Shown here: piece after piece, positions 26,351 to 35,606 of the stretch
Position numbering within the stretch: position 1 is the stretch's first letter
How the letters are laid out: every line of letters starts with the position of its first letter
Assembly: GCF_003390395.1 (NCBI RefSeq)
Contig: NZ_QUOV01000001.1
Coordinates: forward strand, 2,790,001-2,854,000
Length of the DNA: 64,000 nt
DNA from: Thalassotalea euphylliae
Lineage (GTDB): Bacteria > Pseudomonadota > Gammaproteobacteria > Enterobacterales > Alteromonadaceae
Reading direction: 5' to 3'
The notes under the pieces: generated by a model
The model's database searches: none
Told to the model about the DNA's origin: nothing
The model's input: only the letters and a program-made list of their open reading frames with translations
Program-made: the position numbers and the translations under genes

Positions 26351-26383
26351 ATGGCCTATTGCTTGTCTTATTTAGCAGCTAAT

Positions 26384-27007
26384 TTATGAGCTAAATGGCT
26401 CAGCATCACCCTCGCCAACACGTAAGATTTCCACCTCGCCTTCGGAAAAATCAATCACCGTCGTTGGGTGCTCGCCTAAGTAGCCACCGTTGAGAATCAA
26501 ATCGACGCGTTTTTCAAGAATATCGCGAATATGTTCTGGGTCGTATTCCGCCATCGCCTCACCCGGCATAATCAAGGTGGTCGACATTAGCGGCTCACCC
26601 AACTCTTCCAACAAAGCTTGTGCAATTGCATTATCTGGAATGCGAATACCGATGGTTTTCTTTTTTGGATTCATCAAACGGCGCGGTACTTCTTTGGTCG
26701 CTTTAAAGATAAAGGTATAAGCGCCCGGCGTATTGTTTTTCATTAAACGAAATGCCGTGTTATCCACTTTCGCGTATTCCGAAAGCTCAGATAAATCGCG
26801 ACAAACCAAGGCAAAATCGTGATCCATATCGATATGGCGAATCTGGCAAATACGCTCCAATGCTTTCTTATCACCTAAGTGACAACCGAGCGCATAGCCC
26901 GAATCAGTCGGGTAAACCACAACAGCGCCCTCTTTGATCATGGCTGCCGCTTGCTTCATTAAACGCCCTTGCGGGTTTTCTGGGTGAACGTAAAAAAACT
27001 GACTCAT
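26384..27007 (-). CDS. yciO: YciO/YrdC-family L-threonylcarbamoyladenylate synthase-like protein
   Basis: A Sua5/YrdC-fold protein. YrdC-type members make threonylcarbamoyl-AMP for tRNA t6A; the YciO branch is less well defined. The sequence has the KxR-type substrate region (VVVYPTDSGYALGCHLGDKKALERICQIR, about 29-57), the GAYTFIFKAT segment and SRGIRIP-like TIGIRIPDNAIAQALLEELGEPLMSTT. The context beside the PHP protein and scpA is that of yciO, so a second yrdC gene probably exists elsewhere. Confidence 0.9.
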   Translation of the reverse strand: MSQFFYVHPENPQGRLMKQAAAMIKEGAVVVYPTDSGYALGCHLGDKKALERICQIRHIDMDHDFALVCRDLSELSEYAKVDNTAFRLMKNNTPGAYTFIFKATKEVPRRLMNPKKKTIGIRIPDNAIAQALLEELGEPLMSTTLIMPGEAMAEYDPEHIRDILEKRVDLILNGGYLGEHPTTVIDFSEGEVEILRVGEGDAEPFSS

Positions 27008-27126
27008 AACAGGTACCTTAGTGTCACTCGCTGCGGTTACCAGTGAGCTTTTATTTAGTTAATGTGTTGTTTGAATATGTTATTTTTGGATTTATATAAA
27101 CACTAGCACTGAGCATATCCCTAGAT

Positions 27127-28023
27127 TTAATGACCAAATAACTGCCAAATGGGTTTGACTTGCTCTGGCATGATTAAATTGCGCCCCAAGTCGCTCCATT
27201 TGCTCGGGTAATGAAAATCTGAGCCAAGCGATGCATATAAATCATATTCTAGACAAAAGGTTAGCATAAGTCGCCTTTGGTCTGGATTCATTTGTGGCAG
27301 CACTATTTCCATACCGTCACCGCCTGCCGCTTTAAAATCTAAAATCAGGCGACGTAACCATTTCGAGGTCATATCGTAGCGCATAGGATGCGCTAACACT
27401 GCTACACCACCCGCTTGATGAATTACTTCGACGGCTTTGGCAATATCGCACCACAATGGCTTTACAAAAGCCCGTTTTCCTTTGCCGATATATTTATCAA
27501 ACGCCGATTGCATGGTGCTCACCTGACCTTCGTCATGCAGCACACGGGCAAAGTGCGCACGGGTAATCGTCCCTTCACCTACTAGCGCCTTAGCTTTTTC
27601 CAGCATGTCGGGAAAGCCGCATTTGGCAAGCTTCTCGCCCATTTGTGTAGCACGAGATTCACGGGCGTTTTGCTGCTCGCTGATCAAGGCTTGCAGCGCT
27701 TGGCTTTCTGGGTCTATGTTCAGGCCAACAATATGAATTTCAAAATTCTGCCACATGGTGGAGATTTCAATACCCGATACCAAGGTTAGCGGCAGTGCTT
27801 GCTCACTAATATGCTGCTTCGCGACCTCAAGCCCAGCCACTGTATCGTGATCAGTAATAGCCAATACATCTAGTTGAAAGTTTACCGCTCGCTCGACTAA
27901 TTCCTGTGGTGATAACTTGCCATCGGAAAAGTTGGTGTGGGAATGTAAATCAAAGCGCATCGGCTTGCTTGGTTTTTCAGCAGACGAGGCAGGTGTAGAA
28001 CTTTCTGGTGCAATTAGTGGCAT
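27127..28023 (-). CDS. PHP-domain exonuclease (RNase AM / YciV / TrpH)
   Basis: A metal-dependent phosphoesterase. E. coli YciV (RNase AM) is a 5-prime to 3-prime exonuclease acting on short oligonucleotides and 5-prime rRNA ends. PHP motifs are visible: DLHSHTNFSDG (about 25-35), ITDHDTVAGL (about 56-65), GIEIST (about 83-88), VLAHPMRY (about 206-213) and SLGSDFHYPS (about 264-273). It has an N-terminal Ser/Pro extension of about 20 residues. It is divergent from the trp operon, as in enterobacteria. Confidence 0.94.
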   Translation of the reverse strand: MPLIAPESSTPASSAEKPSKPMRFDLHSHTNFSDGKLSPQELVERAVNFQLDVLAITDHDTVAGLEVAKQHISEQALPLTLVSGIEISTMWQNFEIHIVGLNIDPESQALQALISEQQNARESRATQMGEKLAKCGFPDMLEKAKALVGEGTITRAHFARVLHDEGQVSTMQSAFDKYIGKGKRAFVKPLWCDIAKAVEVIHQAGGVAVLAHPMRYDMTSKWLRRLILDFKAAGGDGMEIVLPQMNPDQRRLMLTFCLEYDLYASLGSDFHYPSKWSDLGRNLIMPEQVKPIWQLFGH

Positions 28024-28039
28024 AAAATAAAATCAGGTG

Positions 28040-28073
28040 TTGACATAAAAACAGAATTGATGTCTTCTATTAG
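28040..28073 (+). promoter_or_regulatory. Candidate trp operon promoter
   Basis: TTGACA (28040-28045) is a perfect -35 box. The best -10 is TTCTAT (28065-28070) with a long 19-bp spacer. No E. coli-like trp operator is visible near it. Confidence 0.4.
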
Positions 28074-28181
28074 GGCTTTTATTCTACGAGAATAAAGTGA
28101 TTTTTCATAACGAAACGCTTAGATAAGCAAAAATTAGTTAAACATAACTTAGAAAGTTTAAAAGAAACAAAGCAGCAAGCG

Positions 28182-28238
28182 ATGACACAAGCACAACAAT
28201 CATTACAAGCAATTTGGTGGTGGCATAATCCAACGTAG
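28182..28238 (+). CDS. trpL: trp operon leader peptide 1
   Basis: An 18-residue leader reading MTQAQQSLQAIWWWHNPT with three Trp codons in a row (28215-28223). Scarce charged Trp-tRNA should stall the ribosome there and favour antitermination. The segment right after the Trp codons, GGTGGGTT (28238-28245), can pair with AACCCGCC (28297-28304), the left arm of the terminator; this is the expected 2:3 antiterminator (one G-U pair). The frame is open for ~27 codons upstream without an ATG, so a non-ATG upstream start cannot be excluded. Confidence 0.88.
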   Translation: MTQAQQSLQAIWWWHNPT

Positions 28239-28293
28239 GTGGGTTGTGAGCTTTTGTGCATGATGTGAAAACTGTGTAACAAGAAAAGATTCC

Positions 28294-28326
28294 GAAAACC
28301 CGCCCACTGGCGGGTTTTCTCGTTTT
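28294..28326 (+). terminator. trp attenuator (intrinsic terminator)
   Basis: A perfect 11-bp stem: GAAAACCCGCC (28294-28304) and GGCGGGTTTTC (28309-28319), with loop CACT, then TCGTTTT. It lies 55 bp after leader peptide 1. Its left arm is shared with the antiterminator, so it ends transcription when Trp is plentiful. Confidence 0.92.
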
Positions 28327-28429
28327 AAGCTTTTCATTTTAAGCTTCTATTTTTTAAATAAGAAAGAATTTTAACCCTAAAATATTCGAAAGAAACTAAA
28401 ACGCAAACAGCGTTAAAAGGAAAACAGCA

Positions 28430-28492
28430 ATGTTAACAACCAAAGTAAAAAGTTGGTTTATTTGGTGGCTTCAGCCCATTTATGCCGGATGA
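28430..28492 (+). CDS. trp operon leader peptide 2 (Trp-rich 20-mer)
   Basis: A second short frame, MLTTKVKSWFIWWLQPIYAG, with three Trp codons (28454, 28463, 28466). It has a good ribosome site (AAAAGGA at 28415-28421) and ends 38 bp before the DAHP synthase start. It lies after the attenuator, and I see no terminator hairpin between it and the first gene. A second Trp-sensing step, by ribosome stalling or translational coupling, is an inference. The strong ribosome site and Trp density (3 of 20) argue against chance. Confidence 0.7.
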   Translation: MLTTKVKSWFIWWLQPIYAG

Positions 28493-28530
28493 CAACTTAG
28501 AGTAAAATCACACATAGGATCAAATAAACC

Positions 28531-29550
28531 ATGATTATTGTACTTAAGCCGCAAGCAACCGAAGCGGACGCAAACGAAATTCTCGATAAAATAGCCTCAC
28601 TTGGGCTAAAACCACTATACATGCCAGGCATTGAGCGCACGGTATTAGGCGCCCTTGGCGATGAACGCATTCTTAACCAACTTCATTTAGACGCCTACCC
28701 TATGGTGGATGAAGTCAAACCTGTCCTTAGCCCATACAAGCTCGTTAGTCGTGAGCTGCAAGCGCATGACTCAATTGTATCGATTGACGGCGTAAAAATT
28801 GGTGGTGGCAATTTTACTGTGATTGCTGGCCCTTGCTCGGTGGAGTCAGAGCAGCAATTATTTAGCGTGGCAGAAATGATCAAAGGCCACGGCGTTCCCC
28901 TACTTCGCGGCGGCGCATTTAAACCGCGCACCAGCCCATACAGTTTCCAAGGGCTAGGTGAAGAAGGCTTAAAGCTGTTGAAAGCCGCTAAACAAGCTTA
29001 TGGCCTGCCAACCGTTTCAGAAATTATCGACCCAATTGATGCCAAGTTGATGGCAGATTACATTGATTGCTTCCAAATCGGCGCCCGCAATATGCAAAAC
29101 TTCCGCTTACTCGAAGCCGTTGGTGCTGAGCAAAAACCGGTACTATTGAAACGCGGTATGAGCGCGACCATCGAAGAATTGCTATTGGCAGCTGAGTACA
29201 TTATTAACGCGGGTAATCCAAATGTGATTTTATGCGAGCGCGGTATTCGCACCTTTGAAACGGCCACTCGTAATACCCTTGATTTAAATGCCGTTGCCTT
29301 ATTGAAAGAAAAAACCCATTTACCAGTTCTAGTAGACCCATCACATGGCACTGGCGTAAAATCCCTGATTAACCCTTTATCACGCGCTGCTGCTGCAGTT
29401 GGCGCTGACGGCATTATCGTTGAAGCCCATTTAAATCCGAAAGCAGCGCTTTCTGACGGGCATCAAGCATTAACCGCCGATGATTTTGCCAAGCTTATGG
29501 CCGATATTAAGCCTTTTGTGCAAGCCGCAGGCAAAAGCTTGTCAGCTTAA
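28531..29550 (+). CDS. 3-deoxy-7-phosphoheptulonate (DAHP) synthase, type I-beta
   Basis: First step of the shikimate pathway: PEP plus erythrose 4-phosphate to DAHP. It belongs to the beta subfamily related to KDO8P synthase, not to AroF/G/H of E. coli. An N-terminal ferredoxin-like domain (about 1-68, MIIVLKPQATEADANEILDKI) precedes the TIM barrel with AGPCSVES, LRGGAFKPRTSPYSFQG, QIGARNMQNF, KRGMSATIEE and VDPSHGTG. In Thermotoga the ferredoxin-like domain gives aromatic feedback control. As the first gene of the trp operon, it is probably the Trp-responsive isozyme (inference). Confidence 0.94.
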   Translation: MIIVLKPQATEADANEILDKIASLGLKPLYMPGIERTVLGALGDERILNQLHLDAYPMVDEVKPVLSPYKLVSRELQAHDSIVSIDGVKIGGGNFTVIAGPCSVESEQQLFSVAEMIKGHGVPLLRGGAFKPRTSPYSFQGLGEEGLKLLKAAKQAYGLPTVSEIIDPIDAKLMADYIDCFQIGARNMQNFRLLEAVGAEQKPVLLKRGMSATIEELLLAAEYIINAGNPNVILCERGIRTFETATRNTLDLNAVALLKEKTHLPVLVDPSHGTGVKSLINPLSRAAAAVGADGIIVEAHLNPKAALSDGHQALTADDFAKLMADIKPFVQAAGKSLSA

Positions 29551-29577
29551 GATACGAATTACAGATTGAGAGACACG

Positions 29578-31191
29578 ATGCAAACTACCCTCAATGCAAC
29601 GCCCGGTGCGGTCAACACCTTATCAGGTGCCGCCGAATATCAACCGGATCCACTGGCGGTTTACCAGCAATTATGTGGTATTGATGCTGGCAACAAGCCA
29701 CATACGGTACTGTTAGAATCTGCTGAAATTGATAAAAAGCATGCGCTAAAAAGCCTGTTAGTGACTGACGCAGCGGTTAAAGTTACCTGTCATGGTTTAA
29801 CCGTTACTCTTGAGCCATTGTCGCTCAATGGTGAATCAGCTATTGAATTTGTCAGTAATGAACTGGCAGCCTATGCCAAAGTAAGCAAACAAGCAGCGCA
29901 TACCTTAATTGAGTTTTCGCCTGTTGATGGCAACCTTGACGAGTTAACCCGTTTAAAAGCCCATAATGCTTTTGATGCACTGCGTGTGTTTAAGCAAATT
30001 AACAACACTACTCACCACGAATTAGCGGTGATGCTGGCAGGTTGTTTCGCGTTTGACTTAATGGCCGTGGCAGAAAAGCTACCAGAGGTTGATAACAGCC
30101 CCAATAGCTGCCCAGATTATGTATTCTATCTTGCTGAAACCATTGTCGTGATTGACCATGAAAAGCGCTCAACTGAGCTGATTGGCAATGTGTTTTCAGG
30201 GCCAGAGCAGCAAAAGTGCTACTTTGAAATTAGCCGCCGTTTATCAGAAATTAAGGCGCAGCTATCGAGCGTGATTGTTGCTAAGCCGCTGCAAGAAAAA
30301 CCGAATGCACAAGTTGCTGAAGTAAACGTTGATATTTCAGATCAAGCCTTCTGCCACACGGTTGATGCCCTAAAAGAGCACGTGCGCGCTGGTGATATTT
30401 TCCAAGTGGTGCCATCACGCACCTTTACTTTGCCGTGCGAACAACCGATTGTTGCTTATAAGAAACTTAAAGCATCGAATCCAAGCCCATACATGTTCTT
30501 CTTGCAGGACAAAGACTTTGCCATGTTTGGCGCTTCACCTGAGTCGGCACTGAAATATCAAACCAGCAATAACCAAGTAGAGCTATACCCTATCGCTGGT
30601 ACGCGCCCACGTGGTTTTAATGCAGATGGTAGCTTGTCGCTCGATTTAGACAGCCGCATTGAGTTAGAGCTGCGCCAAGATCAAAAAGAAATGGCCGAGC
30701 ATATTATGCTGGTAGACTTAGCCCGTAACGACATTGCGCGTGTGGCAGCGCCTGGTTCGCGCTACGTCGCTGAGCTGTTAAAAGTTGATCGCTACTCGCA
30801 TGTCATGCACCTAGTATCACGCGTTTGCGGCCAATTAAAGCCAGAATTAGACGCCCTGCACGCTTATCAAGCCTGTATGAATATGGGCACGCTATCTGGC
30901 GCACCAAAAGTAAAAGCAACCGAGCTTATTCGCAAATTTGAAGGCAAGCGCCGTGGCAGTTACGGTGGTGCGGTTGGCTACATCACTGGCGAAGGTGAAA
31001 TGGATACCTGTATTGTCATCCGCTCTGCCTTTGTTGAAAACGGCTTAGCTCATGTACAAGCTGGCGCTGGTGTGGTGTACGATTCAGACCCACAAGCGGA
31101 AGCCAACGAAACACGCCAAAAAGCACAAGCGGTGATCAACGCCATTAAAGCGGCTGAAATTTTGGCTGAAGTAGAAGAAGTAGGAGCTTGA
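29578..31191 (+). CDS. trpE: Anthranilate synthase component I
   Basis: Converts chorismate to anthranilate with ammonia from TrpG. The N-terminal Trp-feedback site LLES is at 45-48 (TVLLESAEI), so feedback inhibition should be intact. The chorismate-binding domain has PSPYMFFLQ, GASPESALKY, YPIAGTRPRG, ELRQDQKEMAEHIMLVDLARND and GTLSGAPKVKA. I start at the ATG at 29578, with GAGAG upstream; a TTG 12 bases before is less likely. It follows the DAHP synthase by 27 bp and overlaps the start region of trpG. Confidence 0.96.
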   Translation: MQTTLNATPGAVNTLSGAAEYQPDPLAVYQQLCGIDAGNKPHTVLLESAEIDKKHALKSLLVTDAAVKVTCHGLTVTLEPLSLNGESAIEFVSNELAAYAKVSKQAAHTLIEFSPVDGNLDELTRLKAHNAFDALRVFKQINNTTHHELAVMLAGCFAFDLMAVAEKLPEVDNSPNSCPDYVFYLAETIVVIDHEKRSTELIGNVFSGPEQQKCYFEISRRLSEIKAQLSSVIVAKPLQEKPNAQVAEVNVDISDQAFCHTVDALKEHVRAGDIFQVVPSRTFTLPCEQPIVAYKKLKASNPSPYMFFLQDKDFAMFGASPESALKYQTSNNQVELYPIAGTRPRGFNADGSLSLDLDSRIELELRQDQKEMAEHIMLVDLARNDIARVAAPGSRYVAELLKVDRYSHVMHLVSRVCGQLKPELDALHAYQACMNMGTLSGAPKVKATELIRKFEGKRRGSYGGAVGYITGEGEMDTCIVIRSAFVENGLAHVQAGAGVVYDSDPQAEANETRQKAQAVINAIKAAEILAEVEEVGA

Positions 31192-31205
31192 TTTTGAGTA
31201 GTACA

Positions 31206-31892
31206 ATGATAGGTACAATGACAGACAAAATGACAAATTCAAATAGCCCTGCTCGACATATCGTAATGCTCGATAACCTCGACTCATTCACCTACAACCT
31301 AGTGGATGAATTCTACCAATTAGGTTTTGAGCCAAAGGTATTTCGCAACACCCTATCTGCTGATTTTGTTATGTCGCAGCTCGAAGCCCTTTCTGGTGAT
31401 GTAATGTTAGTTTTATCGCCAGGGCCAGGAGCACCGCATCAAGCTGGCTGCTTAATGGAGCTGATCAGTAAGGCAGCAGGCAAATACCCAATTCTTGGCA
31501 TTTGTTTAGGGCACCAAGCGTTAATTGAGCACTATGGCGGTACGGTTGGCCGCGCACCAAATATTGTGCACGGTAAATCATCACCGGTTCATCACAATGG
31601 TGAAGGAGCGTTTTCGGGGATTAATAACCCATTACCTGTCGCTCGTTACCATTCATTGGTGGCAACTTCGATGCCGGACAACTTAACGGTGACCGCAACG
31701 ACAGAAGAGCCGAATCAAAGCTTGGTGATGGCGATTGAACACAGCGATGATGCCGTCGTCGGTTTTCAATTTCACCCAGAGTCTGTGCTAACCACCTATG
31801 GTAGCAACTTATTGGCACAAGCCATTGAGCGCGTATTTACCCTGTTTTCGTCATCTGAAAACGCTACCTCAATAGCTAATAGCAATAAATAA
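31206..31892 (+). CDS. trpG: Anthranilate synthase component II (glutamine amidotransferase)
   Basis: Supplies ammonia to TrpE. The class I amidotransferase triad is present: C100 in LGICLGHQ, and H190 and E192 in FQFHPES. It is a free-standing subunit, not the trpGD fusion of E. coli. Start: the ATG at 31206 is used, but AGGAG of the trpE end lies seven bases before a TTG at 31194, which may be the real coupled start. The conserved N-terminus (IVMLDNLDSFTYNL) begins about 18 residues in, so the extra residues are not family sequence. Confidence 0.93.
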   Translation: MIGTMTDKMTNSNSPARHIVMLDNLDSFTYNLVDEFYQLGFEPKVFRNTLSADFVMSQLEALSGDVMLVLSPGPGAPHQAGCLMELISKAAGKYPILGICLGHQALIEHYGGTVGRAPNIVHGKSSPVHHNGEGAFSGINNPLPVARYHSLVATSMPDNLTVTATTEEPNQSLVMAIEHSDDAVVGFQFHPESVLTTYGSNLLAQAIERVFTLFSSSENATSIANSNK

Positions 31893-31910
31893 GCAAGGAA
31901 TAAGCAAATT

Positions 31911-32969
31911 ATGTCAACTGTTCTTAATACGTTAATCGACCAAGAAGCCCTTAGCCAAGCACAGGCGCAGGATTTTTTCGAGCAAATGATTCAAGGTGAA
32001 GTGGCACCAGAGCTGCTTGCTTCCGTGCTAACTGCATTAAAAATCAAAGGTGAAACACCTGCTGAAATTGCCGGAGCGGCACTGGCAGTAAGAAATAACG
32101 CTACCGCCTTTCCTGCGTTAGATTTTGAAGTGACTGACTGTGTTGGTACGGGTGGTGATGGCGCGAATACCATTAACATTTCGACCACAGCAGCTATTCT
32201 AGCGGCAGCATGCGGTATTAAAATGGCAAAACACGGTAACCGCAGTGTGTCGTCAATGTCTGGCTCGGCAGATTTACTTGAAGCGCTTGGCGTGAACTTA
32301 ACCATGTCGCCAGAAACCGCAGCGCAGTGCTTACGTGAAGCAAACTTGTGTTTCCTATATGCGCCAGCTTATCATCCGGGCTTTAAACATGCCGCGCCAG
32401 TGCGTAAAGCCATGGGGGTACGTACCCTATTCAATATTTTAGGGCCGCTGGTAAACCCTGCTGCGCCAAGCACTATGCTACTCGGCGTTTATACGCCTGA
32501 TTTGTTACCTGTGATGGCGGATGCGCTAGCCCTTACCGGCGTTAAGCGTGGCTGGGTAGTGCACGGCAGTGGTTTAGACGAAATCGCGTTGCATGGTGCA
32601 ACCCAAATTATTGAAATCACGCATGATGGTGAAAAGAGTGAGCAAGTCGCGAAAACCATCACCCCTGAAGATTTCGGCCTGCAAGAATATACTTTGGAAG
32701 ACATTAAAGGCGGCACACCGCAAGAAAATGCTGAGGCAATTCAAGCCATATTGGCAGGTAAAGGCCAGCCAGCGCACAATGCCGCAGTGATCATCAATGC
32801 TGCCGCTGTGCTCTATCTGCACGGCAAAGCTGAAACCTTAGCAGGTGCCGCTTCATTAGCGGAAGATATGTTACTTTCTGGCCAAGCAGCGAAGACCTTA
32901 GCCGCGCTGGTGGACATTTCTAATAAAGAGCCGAACCAAGCCTCAAGAAACGACGGAGTACAGGACTAA
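31911..32969 (+). CDS. trpD: Anthranilate phosphoribosyltransferase
   Basis: Joins anthranilate to PRPP. The PRPP loop GTGGDGANTINIST starts at residue 79, and KHGNRSVSSMSGSADLLEALG and PARKAMGVRTLFNILGPLVNP-like segments follow. The length (352) is that of a single-function TrpD. It starts 18 bp after trpG with AAGGAA upstream, and its stop overlaps the trpCF start by one base (TAATG). Confidence 0.96.
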   Translation: MSTVLNTLIDQEALSQAQAQDFFEQMIQGEVAPELLASVLTALKIKGETPAEIAGAALAVRNNATAFPALDFEVTDCVGTGGDGANTINISTTAAILAAACGIKMAKHGNRSVSSMSGSADLLEALGVNLTMSPETAAQCLREANLCFLYAPAYHPGFKHAAPVRKAMGVRTLFNILGPLVNPAAPSTMLLGVYTPDLLPVMADALALTGVKRGWVVHGSGLDEIALHGATQIIEITHDGEKSEQVAKTITPEDFGLQEYTLEDIKGGTPQENAEAIQAILAGKGQPAHNAAVIINAAAVLYLHGKAETLAGAASLAEDMLLSGQAAKTLAALVDISNKEPNQASRNDGVQD

Positions 32970-34360
32970 TGGGTTCTTCACCTACAAAAAACGTATTAGC
33001 AAAAATCGTTGAAGACAAAAAAATAGTGGTAGAAGCGTTGAAAAAATCGCTACCACTGGAAAGCTTTATCAATGATTTAGTGCCAACGGAAAAAAGCCTG
33101 TACGATCGCTTAAGCGAGCCACAAGCGGGCTTTATTCTCGAATGTAAAAAAGCCTCACCGTCAAAAGGCTTAATTCGTCCTGATTTTGATGTTGAAGCGA
33201 TTGCGACCATTTACGATAACTACGCAGCCGGTATTTCGGTATTAACCGACGAAAAATACTTCCAAGGTACCTTTGAGTACCTGCAGCAAGTAACCGCAAC
33301 AGTCAAAGCACCAGTGCTGAATAAAGACTTCTTTATCGACACTTACCAAGTTTACTTGGCACGTCACTATGGCGCCGATGCGATTTTATTAATGCTGAGC
33401 GTGTTAGACGATAATGAGTATCGCGAGCTGGCTGAGGTTGCACAAAAGTACAACTTAGCGATCCTCACTGAAGTCTCAAACCAAGATGAATTAGACCGCG
33501 CATTGGCGCTAGATTCCAAGCTAATTGGCATAAATAACCGTAACTTACGGGATCTTTCAACGGATATCGAACGTACATTTGAATTCGCTCCACAAATTCC
33601 AGACGGTAAGTTAGTGATCTCTGAATCCGGTATCTACACCAACGAGGAAGTTCGCTATTTAGCACCAGCGGTAGATGGCTTTTTAGTTGGCAGTTCGATT
33701 ATGGCGCAAGACGATGTCGATAAAGCCTGTCGTCAGTTAATTTTCGGCCAACACAAAGTCTGTGGCTTGACTGACGCAGCAACAGCAAAGGCGGTCAAAC
33801 AAGCTGGCGGTTTATACGGCGGGTTAATTTTCGCAGAAAAATCGCCGCGCTATGTCACGCAAGCGCAAGCAGAGCAAATTGTAAAAGCCGAATCTGGCTT
33901 AGATTATGTTGGTGTATTTGTTGATGCTGAAGCTCAGCAGGTGGCTGAGTTTGCCAACACATTAGGGCTTAGCGCTGTGCAACTGCATGGCAATGAGTCA
34001 GCTGACTACATTGAATCATTATCACCACTTTTGCCAGCAGGCTGCCAAGTATGGAAAGCCAAAGCGGTTACTGAGCAAGTGCCACCGCTTGATTTAGACG
34101 TTAACGGTTGGGTATTAGATGGCAAATCGCCCGGCTCAGGTCAGCCATTTCCATGGCAATCGTTAGCTGACACCGAACAAGCTTTATCAACTTGTTTATT
34201 GGCCGGTGGTATTGGCGTTGACAACATTTGCGACGCCGTCAAGGTAACGAACGAACAGCAATTAAAAGGGTTAGATATCAACTCAGGTGTTGAAACCAGC
34301 CCAGGTAAAAAATCACCAGCAAAAATTAATCAGGTTTTTGCTGAAATTAGGAATTACTAA
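32969..34360 (+). CDS. trpC: Bifunctional indole-3-glycerol-phosphate synthase / phosphoribosylanthranilate isomerase
   Basis: A TrpC-TrpF fusion, as in enterobacteria. Residues 1-260 are the IGP synthase ([42 protein letters not shown]); residues 261-463 are the PRA isomerase, starting [15 protein letters not shown] with the catalytic Cys at 265 and ending in [11 protein letters not shown]. Both active-site sets look intact. It is translationally coupled to trpD and ends one base before the trpB ATG. Confidence 0.96.
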   Translation: MGSSPTKNVLAKIVEDKKIVVEALKKSLPLESFINDLVPTEKSLYDRLSEPQAGFILECKKASPSKGLIRPDFDVEAIATIYDNYAAGISVLTDEKYFQGTFEYLQQVTATVKAPVLNKDFFIDTYQVYLARHYGADAILLMLSVLDDNEYRELAEVAQKYNLAILTEVSNQDELDRALALDSKLIGINNRNLRDLSTDIERTFEFAPQIPDGKLVISESGIYTNEEVRYLAPAVDGFLVGSSIMAQDDVDKACRQLIFGQHKVCGLTDAATAKAVKQAGGLYGGLIFAEKSPRYVTQAQAEQIVKAESGLDYVGVFVDAEAQQVAEFANTLGLSAVQLHGNESADYIESLSPLLPAGCQVWKAKAVTEQVPPLDLDVNGWVLDGKSPGSGQPFPWQSLADTEQALSTCLLAGGIGVDNICDAVKVTNEQQLKGLDINSGVETSPGKKSPAKINQVFAEIRNY

Positions 34361-34361
34361 C

Positions 34362-35606
34362 ATGACAGACACAGTTTCTACGAACATAGAGTCTACAGAT
34401 ACCGCGGCAAAGCGCCTGTCACCCTACTTTGGTGACTTCGGCGGCATGTATGTCAGCGAACTTTTAGTCCCTGCCCTTGAGCAACTTGAGCAGGCATTTA
34501 TCGACTCACAAAAAGACGAAGATTTTCTAAACGAGTTTAACTCTCTGCTACAAGAGTACGCAGGTCGTCCAACGCCATTAACCCTATGTCGTAACTTGGT
34601 GAAAAACCCATTAGCGAAAGTCTACTTAAAACGTGAAGACCTATTACACGGCGGTGCTCATAAAACGAACCAAGTGCTAGGCCAAGCTCTACTGGCAAAA
34701 CGCATGGGCAAAACTGAGATTATCGCCGAAACAGGCGCTGGTCAACACGGCGTGGCTTCCGCAATTGCTTGTTCACTGCTAGGCTTAAAATGTCGCGTTT
34801 ACATGGGCGCGAAAGACTGTGAACGCCAACAGCCTAACGTATTCCGTATGCGTTTAATGGGCGCGGAAGTCATTCCAGTAACCGCAGGCAGCGGCACGCT
34901 TAAAGATGCGTGTAACGAAGCGCTGCGCGACTGGTCAGCAAGTTATGAAGACGCTCACTACCTATTAGGCACTGCGGCTGGCCCTCACCCATTCCCAACC
35001 ATTGTGCGTGAATTCCAGAAAATGATTGGTGAAGAAGCAAAAGCGCAATTGTTGGCACAAGAAGGTCGTCTACCTGATTATGTCATTGCTTGTGTTGGTG
35101 GTGGCTCGAACGCCATTGGTATGTTTAACGACTTTATTAAAGAAGAAGGCGTTAAGCTTATTGGTGTTGAAGCTGGCGGCAAAGGTGTTGAAACCCAGCA
35201 CCATGGTGCTACTTTGACTGCCGGTACTAAAGGTATGCTGCACGGCAACTACACCTACATTATGCAAAATCAAGACGGCCAAATTGAAGAGTCTTACTCG
35301 GTTTCTGCCGGTCTTGACTACCCAGGTGTTGGCCCGCAACACGCCTTCTTAAAAGATACTGGCCGCGCTGAGTACGTTGCCATTAACGACGATGAAGCAC
35401 TAGAAGCCTTCCAAGCGCTAGCCCGTAACGAAGGCATCATTCCAGCGCTTGAATCTTCTCATGCCCTTGGTCAAGCCTTAAAAATGGCCGAGCAAGTGAC
35501 CGAAGAAACGATTTTCCTAGTGAACCTTTCAGGCCGAGGCGATAAAGACTTAGCGCACGTTCACACGATTTTATCGCCAGAAACCGCTGAAGGAGGAGTA
35601 GCGTAA
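34362..35606 (+). CDS. trpB: Tryptophan synthase beta chain
   Basis: Condenses indole with serine, using PLP. K101 in [12 protein letters not shown] is the PLP lysine; [12 protein letters not shown] is the phosphate-binding loop, and the substrate loop [10 protein letters not shown] is intact. I start at the ATG at 34362 (TTAGGAATTACTAAC before it), giving 414 residues; an earlier in-frame codon lies within trpCF. Its stop overlaps the trpA start by one base. Confidence 0.97.
   Translation: MTDTVSTNIESTDTAAKRLSPYFGDFGGMYVSELLVPALEQLEQAFIDSQKDEDFLNEFNSLLQEYAGRPTPLTLCRNLVKNPLAKVYLKREDLLHGGAHKTNQVLGQALLAKRMGKTEIIAETGAGQHGVASAIACSLLGLKCRVYMGAKDCERQQPNVFRMRLMGAEVIPVTAGSGTLKDACNEALRDWSASYEDAHYLLGTAAGPHPFPTIVREFQKMIGEEAKAQLLAQEGRLPDYVIACVGGGSNAIGMFNDFIKEEGVKLIGVEAGGKGVETQHHGATLTAGTKGMLHGNYTYIMQNQDGQIEESYSVSAGLDYPGVGPQHAFLKDTGRAEYVAINDDEALEAFQALARNEGIIPALESSHALGQALKMAEQVTEETIFLVNLSGRGDKDLAHVHTILSPETAEGGVA

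Noticed and set aside
28024..28181. TrpR operator in the trp promoter
   Set aside because: No match to the E. coli CTAG-centred operator; only attenuation is supported by the sequence.
28079..28282. Antisense frame across the trp leader (67 codons, minus)
   Set aside because: It is the complement of the leader peptide and attenuator sequence, without a ribosome site.
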